This document shows, one piece after another, positions 1 to 5,297 of a stretch of DNA of 6,284 nucleotides; position 1 is the first letter of the stretch; each line of letters opens with the position of its first letter. Origin of the DNA: Verrucomicrobiales bacterium (GTDB taxonomy: Bacteria; Verrucomicrobiota; Verrucomicrobiia; Limisphaerales; UBA1096); the NCBI GenBank assembly GCA_028817635.1, contig JAPPPH010000156.1:1-6284 (forward strand). Reading direction: 5' to 3'. The notes under the pieces are model-generated. The model saw only the letters and a program-made list of their open reading frames with translations. It was not told the origin of the DNA and made no database searches. Position numbers and translations under genes: made by a program.

Positions 1-980
1 AGGGCGCGAAGATCCTGAACCGGGCGTTAGACCAGGCGCGCGATGCCGGCTACTTGGGGAAGGGTATTTGTGGGACGAATTACAACCTCGAGATTCATGT
101 GCATCGCGGTGCGGGTGCGTACATTTGCGGCGAGGAAACCGGCCTAATTGAATCGCTCGAGGGCAAGCGGCCGTATCCCCGGGTCAAGCCGCCATATTTC
201 CCGGCGGTGCTTGGCCTGTACATGTGTCCGACCATCGTCAACAACGTCGAGACCCTCTGCAATGTTCGCCACGTGATGGAGATGGGAGGCGAGGCCTACG
301 CCGCGCTTGGCACACCCGGCAACACCGGAACGCGCATTGTCAGCATTAGTGGGCAGGTGAAGCGCCCCGGCTATTACGAGATTGAGGTTGGCAAGGCCAC
401 GCTGGGCGACTTGATCAATGGCAAGGCGTTTGGCCAAGGGTTGCTTGATGGCCGCAAGTTGCAGGCGATCATCCCCGGCGGTTCGTCGTCGAAAGTGTTC
501 AAGGCCGGCGAGTCGTTCAAGATCAAGACCAAGGACAAGCAGGGGAAGGACGTCGAAAAGAAACTCGACCTGCTCGATATCCCGTATGATTTCGACACGC
601 TCATGAAGTGCGGATCGATGTCCGGCTCAAGCGCGATCATCGTGATCGATGACTCGGTCGATATCGTCGAGGCGCTTGGTAATATTTCTGATTTTTACGC
701 GCACGAGAGCTGCGGTCAGTGCACGCCGTGCCGCGAGGGTTCGCTCTGGATGGCCAAGGCGCTCAAGCGCATGCGCAGTGGCCAAGCGCGCAAGGCCGAT
801 GCGGATTATCTAAAGCATATTGCGCACAACATTCAGGGGCGGACGATCTGTGCGTTCGGTGAGGCTTGCGCTTGGCCTGTGCTGAGTTTCGTCGACAAGT
901 TCCGCGATGACTTTGTGAAGAGAGGTGCCGAGGACGAGGCCCGCTTGGCCAAGCAGCAAAAAGAGGAGGCGGCAAACTAG
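1..980 (+). CDS. nuoF: NADH-quinone oxidoreductase subunit F, 5'-truncated by window edge
   Basis: This is the NADH-dehydrogenase subunit of complex I; it binds NADH and FMN and passes electrons to cluster N3, on the cytoplasmic side. The frame is open from base 3 to the TAG at 978-980, giving 325 codons. The TTG at 54 is not the start, because family-like sequence (residues ending DAGYLGKGICGTN) continues upstream of it. By comparison with 430-450 aa homologues, roughly 140 N-terminal residues, including the glycine-rich FMN loop, lie outside the window. Visible motifs are GAGAYICGEET (window residues 36-46), PTIVNNVETL, and the N3 ligands in ESCGQCTPCREG (Cys 237, 240, 243) plus Cys283 in TICAFGEACAWPV. 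A Lys-rich insertion lies between IPGG and GSMSG (about nt 483-611). The C-terminal tail ARLAKQQKEEAAN contains a copy of the dispersed palindrome. It is followed one base later by nuoG. Confidence 0.97.
   Translation, partial: GAKILNRALDQARDAGYLGKGICGTNYNLEIHVHRGAGAYICGEETGLIESLEGKRPYPRVKPPYFPAVLGLYMCPTIVNNVETLCNVRHVMEMGGEAYAALGTPGNTGTRIVSISGQVKRPGYYEIEVGKATLGDLINGKAFGQGLLDGRKLQAIIPGGSSSKVFKAGESFKIKTKDKQGKDVEKKLDLLDIPYDFDTLMKCGSMSGSSAIIVIDDSVDIVEALGNISDFYAHESCGQCTPCREGSLWMAKALKRMRSGQARKADADYLKHIAHNIQGRTICAFGEACAWPVLSFVDKFRDDFVKRGAEDEARLAKQQKEEAAN
429..438. repeat. Degenerate copy of the dispersed palindrome (TTTGGCCAAG)
   Basis: This copy has one mismatch to CTTGGCCAAG. It lies in nuoF and encodes part of AFGQG, the same frame and nearly the same peptide as the ALGQG copy in nuoJ. 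It could be a chance resemblance. Confidence 0.4.
942..954. repeat. Dispersed palindrome copy in the nuoF 3' end
   Basis: The sequence is CGCTTGGCCAAGC, with a perfect 12-bp palindrome at 943-954. It encodes RLAK plus the first base of the next codon, in the variable C-terminal tail of NuoF, 10 nt before the nuoG Shine-Dalgarno sequence. Confidence 0.8.
964..969 (+). promoter_or_regulatory. Shine-Dalgarno sequence for nuoG
   Basis: AGGAGG lies within the last codons of nuoF, 12 nt before the ATG at 982. It supports that ATG over the in-frame upstream codon at 925, which would overlap nuoF by 56 nt and add 19 residues (MPRTRPAWPSSKKRRRQTS) unlike the ferredoxin-fold N-terminus of the family. 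Confidence 0.75.
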
Positions 981-981
981 C

Positions 982-2679
982 ATGGCGGCCAAGGACACAA
1001 AACCGGCAGTCGAAACCGTCACGGTAAAGGTGGACGGTCGTCCCGTCGAAGTTCCGCGCATGACGCCCAACTGGGAGGGCAAACCGGAGCCGACCACCGT
1101 GTTGCAGGCCTGCAAACAAGCCGGCATCGAGATCCCTCACTACTGTTATCACCCCAAGCTGCCGGTTTCCGGCAACTGCCGGATGTGCCTCGTACACGTC
1201 GCGATGCCGGGCCGCCCCGGGCCGGATGGCAAGCCGCCGATGAACGAGGACGGCACACCCAAGGTGTTCCCGATGCAACTGCCGTACGAGCCGCAGACCC
1301 CTCGGGGCGTGATCGGTTGTGCCACCGGCATCATCCCGGGAATGGAGATTTACGCGAGTAGCCCCGAGACCAAGGAGATGCGCGAGGCGGTCATGGAATC
1401 GCTGCTCATCAATCATCCGCTTGACTGCCCGATCTGCGATCAGGCGGGCGAGTGCAAACTGCAGGAATACTCCTACGACCACGGGCAGGCGGAAAGCGGC
1501 TTTCAGGAATTCAAGGTGCACAAGCCCAAGGCGATCGATCTCGGGCCGCGCATCACGCTGGACGCCGAGAGATGTGTGTTGTGTACGCGATGCATTCGAT
1601 TCACCAAGGACATTGCCGGCGACGACGCGCTGGGCATTGTGAACCGAGGCAGTTACAACGCGATCTCCACCTATCCCGGAGAGGCGTTCGACAACAACTA
1701 CACGCTCAACACAGTTGACATCTGCCCGGTGGGCGCGTTGACCTCCAACGATTTTCGTTTCCAGATGCGCGTTTGGTTTCTCAAGGAAACCAAAAGCCTC
1801 TGCACCGGTTGCGGCACCGGTTGCAACACGACGATTGGTTCGCGTGAAAACAAGATGTACCGCTACGAGCCACGCCAAAACGATGCAGTCAACATCGACT
1901 GGATGTGCGACTCCGGCCGACTGGACTACAAATGGATAGGCCGGGAGGATCGCTTGGCCAAGCTCAAGGGGCCGAAGGGTGTGTCCGCTTGGCCAAGCGC
2001 GCTCAAGGCGATCTCCGATCATCTGGCCGCTGCCGAGAAAGGCTCGGTTGCCATCGTCGCATCGGCGCGGCAAACCAACGAGGAACTGTTTTTGTTAAGT
2101 CGCTTGGCCAAGCACCTGGGTGCAGCCACCGATTCCGTGACGCGCAAGGGCAAGGCGGATCACCTGCTGCTGGTAGAGGACCGGAACTGCAACACGACCG
2201 GGGCGCAGTTGACCGGTATCACGACCAAGCGCGTGGGCTCGAAGCTCACGTCGATCGCGAAGGAGATCAGCGCAGGCAAGGTGAAGACGCTGATCGTTTT
2301 TGGCGAGGACGTCACGAAACATGGTATCGATGCGAAACTGCTTAAAAAAGTCACTTTGATCGTCAGCGATATTTTGCCGAATGCCACGACGAAGGCGGCG
2401 GATTATTTGCTACCCGGTTGCGCGCATGCTGAGAAGCGCGGCACCTTCACCAACGTGAAGGGCAGGGTGCAGAAATTCATGAAGGCATTGGAACCGCCCG
2501 GCGATGCGTTGCCGGAGTGGGAAGTGCTGCACGAACTCGCTCACAACGTGACCGGGTTGGATGAGTTTAGGAGTATTGAGGGATTGTTCAACTGCATGGC
2601 AGACGAGGTGAAGGCGTTCAAGGATGCCGGGTTGACCTGGGCTGGCTTGGGCGATCAGGGTGCGGACGTAAAATTTTAA
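982..2679 (+). CDS. nuoG: NADH-quinone oxidoreductase subunit G (short form, 565 aa)
   Basis: This is the large iron-sulfur subunit of the complex I peripheral arm and relays electrons from NuoF to NuoI. An N-terminal 2Fe-2S ferredoxin domain carries N1b ligands C55, C66, C69 and C113. The HxxxCxxCxxxxxC set is H145, C149, C152, C158 (N5). C198, C201, C204 and C248 (N4) follow. C274, C277, C281 and C309 match the CxxCxxxC-x27-C pattern of the extra cluster N7. Residues 310-565 are a reduced molybdopterin-oxidoreductase-like domain; its late motifs are still recognisable (ADYLLPGCAHAEKRGTFTN, 473-491). At 565 aa it is shorter than the 680-910 aa of many bacterial NuoG proteins because this domain is small. 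Three palindrome copies fall in it (residues 324-328, 335-339, 374-378). The start is the ATG at 982, with an SD. The TAA stop overlaps the nuoH ATG by one base. Confidence 0.96.
   Translation: MAAKDTKPAVETVTVKVDGRPVEVPRMTPNWEGKPEPTTVLQACKQAGIEIPHYCYHPKLPVSGNCRMCLVHVAMPGRPGPDGKPPMNEDGTPKVFPMQLPYEPQTPRGVIGCATGIIPGMEIYASSPETKEMREAVMESLLINHPLDCPICDQAGECKLQEYSYDHGQAESGFQEFKVHKPKAIDLGPRITLDAERCVLCTRCIRFTKDIAGDDALGIVNRGSYNAISTYPGEAFDNNYTLNTVDICPVGALTSNDFRFQMRVWFLKETKSLCTGCGTGCNTTIGSRENKMYRYEPRQNDAVNIDWMCDSGRLDYKWIGREDRLAKLKGPKGVSAWPSALKAISDHLAAAEKGSVAIVASARQTNEELFLLSRLAKHLGAATDSVTRKGKADHLLLVEDRNCNTTGAQLTGITTKRVGSKLTSIAKEISAGKVKTLIVFGEDVTKHGIDAKLLKKVTLIVSDILPNATTKAADYLLPGCAHAEKRGTFTNVKGRVQKFMKALEPPGDALPEWEVLHELAHNVTGLDEFRSIEGLFNCMADEVKAFKDAGLTWAGLGDQGADVKF
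1951..1963. repeat. Dispersed palindrome copy 1 in nuoG
   Basis: The sequence is CGCTTGGCCAAGC (perfect 12-bp palindrome at 1952-1963), read as RLAK. It lies just after the N7 cysteine region, in the reduced C-terminal domain. Confidence 0.8.
1986..1999. repeat. Dispersed palindrome copy 2 in nuoG
   Basis: This is a perfect 14-bp palindrome, CGCTTGGCCAAGCG, starting 35 nt after the start of the preceding copy. Here it is read in a different frame, as (S)AWPS(A). Confidence 0.85.
2101..2113. repeat. Dispersed palindrome copy 3 in nuoG
   Basis: The sequence is CGCTTGGCCAAGC (perfect 12-bp palindrome at 2102-2113), again read as RLAK, in the same domain of NuoG. Confidence 0.8.
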
Positions 2680-3806
2680 TGCCGGAGTTTCTCACAGAAC
2701 TGCTGAACAACCACGCTTGGCTGATGGTGGCCATCAAGGTGCTGGGTGTGTTCGCGGTGGTGATGCCGATGGTGGCTTACTCGGTCGTGGCGGAACGACG
2801 CATCTCGGCGTTCATTCAGGATCGAGTGGGGCCGAGCCGGGTGGGCGTCCCGTGGACGAAAATCAGGCTACTTGGGGTGGGACAGCCGCTGGCGGACGGA
2901 CTAGAATCTTTCCTCAAGGAAGATTTCACGCCGGGACATGTGAAGCGGGTGTTTTACTGGATGGCCCCGGCGGTCTCGATGATTCCGTCGTTCGTCGTGT
3001 TCGCAGTGATCCCGTTTGGCTCCATGCTTGGGATGCAGAAAATGGTGATCGCCGACTTGAACGTCGGCATTCTGTTCACGTTTGGTATTGTGTCGCTTGG
3101 CGTCTACGGCGTTGTGTTGGCTGGTTATGCATCCAACTCGAAGTATCCGTTCCTCGGCGGTATTCGTTCCAGTGCGCAGATGATTTCATACGAGATCGCG
3201 ATGGGGATGGCAGTGGTCCCGGTGTTCATGCTCGCGGCCGACCCGACGTGGAGGGAAGGGTTGACGGTCGAATGGAAAGAGTACCTCGATGGCACCGGGT
3301 TGCTGAATCTCTCCAGCGTGGTGGCCTACCAGAGTGACAGCCTGTTTAGCTGGCTGGTGTTCAAACAGCCGATCGCATTTTTTATTTTCCTGATCGCAAT
3401 TTTTGCGGAGACGAATCGATTGCCGTTCGACCTGCCGGAGTCGGAGACCGAGTTGGTTGCCGGCTACAATACCGAGTACAGCTCGATGCGTTTCGCCCTG
3501 TTTTTCATGGGCGAATACGCCGCGATGATCGCCGGGTCGGCGTTGATGGTGGTGCTGTTTTGTGGTGGTTGGACGCTGCCGATTGAAGGGTTTAACACGC
3601 CGGCTCAATCGCTCGGCATGGGGGTGCTTCACATTTTGGTGTTCATCGGCAAGATCGCCGTGTTCCTTGGCCTGATGATTTGGGTGCGATGGATGCTGCC
3701 GCGTTTTCGTTATGATCAATTGATGAACATCGGCTGGAAACGGTTCCTGCCGGTGAGCCTGGCGAACATTATCCTGACCGCCATCGTATTGTGGGCAATC
3801 GCGTAG
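2679..3806 (+). CDS. nuoH: NADH-quinone oxidoreductase subunit H
   Basis: This integral membrane subunit (375 aa) anchors the peripheral arm and forms much of the quinone-binding cavity. Family signatures appear in order: ERRISAFIQDRVGPSRVG (residues 39-56), QPLADGLESFLKED (69-82), GGIRSSAQMISYE (160-172), FAETNRLPFDLPESETELV (242-260), and a GYNTEYSSM motif (262-270) leading into ALFFMGEYAAMI. The C-terminus has RWMLPRFRYDQLM and a final hydrophobic helix. About eight hydrophobic helices are visible, as expected. The length is within the family range, somewhat longer than the about 325 aa of E. coli, mainly through the periplasm-side segment around residues 187-225. The start overlaps the nuoG stop (TAATG). 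No Shine-Dalgarno sequence is evident, so translation probably depends on reinitiation after nuoG (inference). Confidence 0.97.
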   Translation: MPEFLTELLNNHAWLMVAIKVLGVFAVVMPMVAYSVVAERRISAFIQDRVGPSRVGVPWTKIRLLGVGQPLADGLESFLKEDFTPGHVKRVFYWMAPAVSMIPSFVVFAVIPFGSMLGMQKMVIADLNVGILFTFGIVSLGVYGVVLAGYASNSKYPFLGGIRSSAQMISYEIAMGMAVVPVFMLAADPTWREGLTVEWKEYLDGTGLLNLSSVVAYQSDSLFSWLVFKQPIAFFIFLIAIFAETNRLPFDLPESETELVAGYNTEYSSMRFALFFMGEYAAMIAGSALMVVLFCGGWTLPIEGFNTPAQSLGMGVLHILVFIGKIAVFLGLMIWVRWMLPRFRYDQLMNIGWKRFLPVSLANIILTAIVLWAIA

Positions 3807-3810
3807 AGGA
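3805..3810 (+). promoter_or_regulatory. Shine-Dalgarno sequence for nuoI
   Basis: AGAGGA overlaps the TAG stop of nuoH and ends 5 nt before the ATG at 3816. It supports that start. Confidence 0.65.
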
Positions 3811-3815
3811 CGAAC

Positions 3816-4430
3816 ATGAAAGTAGAACGTGCAAAATTAAGTTGGCTTGAGCGCCTTTACATACCGTCGATCCTGAATGGGTTCAAGGTGACGATGCGGC
3901 ACTTCTTTTCATGGAAACGATCCGGGGTCTACGCGGATAAACAGTCTGATTTTGCCGCCAAAACGACGATGCAGTATCCGGAGGAAAAATGGCCTGTGCC
4001 AACCGGATACCGTGGTGCCCCGTATCTGGTGAAGGATGTCGACGACAACACCAAGTGTGTTTCCTGCCAGCTTTGCGAATTTGTCTGCCCGCCGAAGGCG
4101 ATTCGGATCACCCCGCCGGGTCAAAGCGGCGAGGTGGATCGCGAGGGGGCGGAGAAGATGCCCAAGGAATTTGAAATTAACATGCTCCGCTGCATCTACT
4201 GCGGTTTCTGTCAGGAGGTCTGTCCGGAGGAGGCGATCTTTTTACTGAAGGACTACGCCATCACCGGCGAGAGTCGGGAGGAGCTGATCTACGATAAAGA
4301 GAAGTTGCTTTCGCTGGGTGGTGCGGACGAGCGCGCCTACGATCACCATGTGCAGGATGGTGTCGATGAGGGTATCAAAAAGTGGGAGAAGAAAACGGAG
4401 GACGCGAAAAACCAACCTGCGTTTCACTAG
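3816..4430 (+). CDS. nuoI: NADH-quinone oxidoreductase subunit I, 2x[4Fe-4S] ferredoxin
   Basis: This peripheral-arm subunit (204 aa) carries clusters N6a and N6b and hands electrons towards N2 and quinone. Two CxxCxxCxxxCP motifs are intact: C81, C84, C87, C91 and C126, C129, C132, C136. The N-terminal SWLERLYIPSILNGFKVTM segment resembles the amphipathic helices that lie on the membrane at the NuoH contact. The spacer between the two motifs (residues 95-121) and the CPEEAI sequence after the second are typical of NuoI. The protein is about 20 residues longer than E. coli NuoI because of a charged C-terminal tail (from about residue 171, ending EKKTEDAKNQPAFH), whose role is unknown. It lies 9 nt after nuoH with an SD overlapping the nuoH stop, and 6 nt before nuoJ. 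Confidence 0.97.
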   Translation: MKVERAKLSWLERLYIPSILNGFKVTMRHFFSWKRSGVYADKQSDFAAKTTMQYPEEKWPVPTGYRGAPYLVKDVDDNTKCVSCQLCEFVCPPKAIRITPPGQSGEVDREGAEKMPKEFEINMLRCIYCGFCQEVCPEEAIFLLKDYAITGESREELIYDKEKLLSLGGADERAYDHHVQDGVDEGIKKWEKKTEDAKNQPAFH

Positions 4431-4436
4431 AGTAAA

Positions 4437-4991
4437 ATGGAATCCATCCTGTTCAACATCTTCGCTGTGCTGGCCGTGCTGAGTGCGCTGCTGGTGGTGG
4501 TGAACCCGTTGAGCCGCAATCCGGTGACGAGCGCGATGTTTCTCGTCACCACGATGATCTCGATTTCCGGGCTGTTCGTGCTGCTCAATGCCTACTTCCT
4601 CGCGGCGGTGCAGATTCTCGTTTACGCCGGGGCGGTGATGGTGCTGTTCCTGTTCGTGATCATGTTGCTCGACATTCAGGAGACAGCCCGGCGCAAGCTG
4701 CGGATCGTCAGCCTCGTGATGGGGTTCGTGGCGGTCGGTGCCTTGTTTGGCGTCTACAAGAGTTCGGTCGAGGCCACCTATGAGAAGGCGGTCCACGAGA
4801 CCCAAGCGCTTGGCCAAGCGGCGGAGGAGGCCGAGGAGGACAGCGAAGTGGTTGTGGGCAGTACCCAAGCGCTTGGCCAAGGGCTGTTCAGTCATGAGGG
4901 CGGTTTTATTTTGCCGTTTGAGATCGTCTCAATCCTGTTGTTGGTTGCGATGATCGGAGCAATTTTGTTGAGCAAAAAGGAGCTGCGATGA
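4437..4991 (+). CDS. nuoJ: NADH-quinone oxidoreductase subunit J
   Basis: This membrane subunit (184 aa) links the quinone module to the antiporter-like subunits. Five hydrophobic helices are visible at about residues 4-22, 30-50, 53-79, 87-107 and 158-178. The third contains the family hallmark AAVQILVYAGAVMVLFLF (57-73), including the conserved Tyr63 region. The last reads PFEIVSILLLVAMIGAIL, also typical. The loop between helices 4 and 5 holds two copies of TQALGQ (122-127 and 143-148) encoded by a 19-bp direct repeat, separated by an acidic stretch AAEEAEEDSEVVVGS. The second copy coincides with the ALG-x-x-LF motif I recall preceding the last helix in many NuoJ proteins; the first has no counterpart I recognise. 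No clear SD precedes the ATG, which lies 6 nt after nuoI. The TGA overlaps the nuoK start. Confidence 0.95.
   Translation: MESILFNIFAVLAVLSALLVVVNPLSRNPVTSAMFLVTTMISISGLFVLLNAYFLAAVQILVYAGAVMVLFLFVIMLLDIQETARRKLRIVSLVMGFVAVGALFGVYKSSVEATYEKAVHETQALGQAAEEAEEDSEVVVGSTQALGQGLFSHEGGFILPFEIVSILLLVAMIGAILLSKKELR
4800..4818. repeat. 19-bp direct repeat, copy 1, containing the palindrome (nuoJ)
   Basis: ACCCAAGCGCTTGGCCAAG is identical to the copy starting at 4863. The perfect 14-bp palindrome CGCTTGGCCAAGCG covers 4807-4820. It is read in the third frame, as TQALGQ(A). The start-to-start distance to copy 2 is 63 nt (21 codons). Confidence 0.88.
4863..4881. repeat. 19-bp direct repeat, copy 2, containing the palindrome (nuoJ)
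   Basis: It is identical over 19 bp to the copy at 4800-4818, but followed by GG rather than CG, so the palindrome is perfect only over 10 bp (4872-4881). It is read as TQALGQ(G), directly before the conserved last helix of NuoJ. Confidence 0.88.
4977..4982 (+). promoter_or_regulatory. Shine-Dalgarno sequence for nuoK
   Basis: AAGGAG lies within the last codons of nuoJ. It is 5 nt from the ATG at 4988 and 8 nt from the adjacent ATG at 4991, so either Met could be the true start. The second spacing is closer to optimal. Confidence 0.7.
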
Positions 4992-5296
4992 TGGAGCCGA
5001 CTCTGAGTCATTATTTGTTGGTAAGCGGGGCGTTGTTCTCGATCGGCCTGCTGGGCGTGATCGTGCGGCGCAACCTGTTGATCATCTACATGTCGCTCGA
5101 GTTGATGCTCAACGCCGCAAACGTGGCGCTGGTGGCCATGTCGCGATTCAATGGAAATCTGGACGGGCAGGTCATGGTGTTTTTCATCATCACCGTGGCG
5201 GCTGCCGAGGTGGCGGTTGGCCTTGCGCTGATCGTGGCCCTGTACCGAAAACGTCAGACCGCCGAGGTGGAGGATTTGGCGACAATGAAACTTTAA
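4988..5296 (+). CDS. nuoK: NADH-quinone oxidoreductase subunit K
   Basis: This is a small three-helix membrane subunit (102 aa, the usual family length of about 100), part of the proton-translocating chain and related to MrpC. Helices lie at about residues 8-26, 30-52 and 61-86. The motif RRNLLIIYMSLELMLNAANV carries the conserved helix-2 glutamate E38. E74 in TVAAAEVAVGLAL is the conserved helix-3 glutamate. They correspond to E36 and E72 of E. coli NuoK, shifted by two. The start is ambiguous between two tandem ATGs: 4988 overlaps the nuoJ stop as ATGA, and 4991 would shorten the protein by one residue. The C-terminal tail after residue 87 is charged and cytoplasmic. Confidence 0.97.
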   Translation: MMEPTLSHYLLVSGALFSIGLLGVIVRRNLLIIYMSLELMLNAANVALVAMSRFNGNLDGQVMVFFIITVAAAEVAVGLALIVALYRKRQTAEVEDLATMKL

Positions 5297-5297
5297 T

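Noticed and set aside
54..56. TTG as the nuoF start codon
   Set aside because: The same frame is open and NuoF-like back to base 3, so the gene begins upstream of the window.
209..877. Half-sites such as GCTTGGCCTG (209, 868) and TGGCCAAG (751, 779)
   Set aside because: They match only one arm of the palindrome; such partial matches are expected from common codons and I did not count them as copies.
925..981. Upstream in-frame start giving a 584-aa NuoG
   Set aside because: It would overlap nuoF by 56 nt and add a basic, non-family N-terminus; the ATG at 982 has an SD and fits the ferredoxin-domain start.
1802..1824. Short tandem repeat GCACCGGTTGC x2
   Set aside because: It is explained by the repeated Cys-Thr-Gly-Cys codons of the N7 ligand motif, so it is not an independent repeat element.
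763..2073. Long minus-strand open frame of 436 codons opposite nuoF/nuoG
   Set aside because: It lies opposite strongly conserved plus-strand genes, has no recognisable domain, and is rich in Arg/His/Ala/Val as expected for an antisense shadow of GC-rich coding DNA.
429..4881. CRISPR array or IS element as an explanation for the repeats
   Set aside because: The repeats are too short, irregularly spaced and inside genes. There are no spacers of constant length, no transposase and no terminal inverted-repeat pair bounding a mobile unit.
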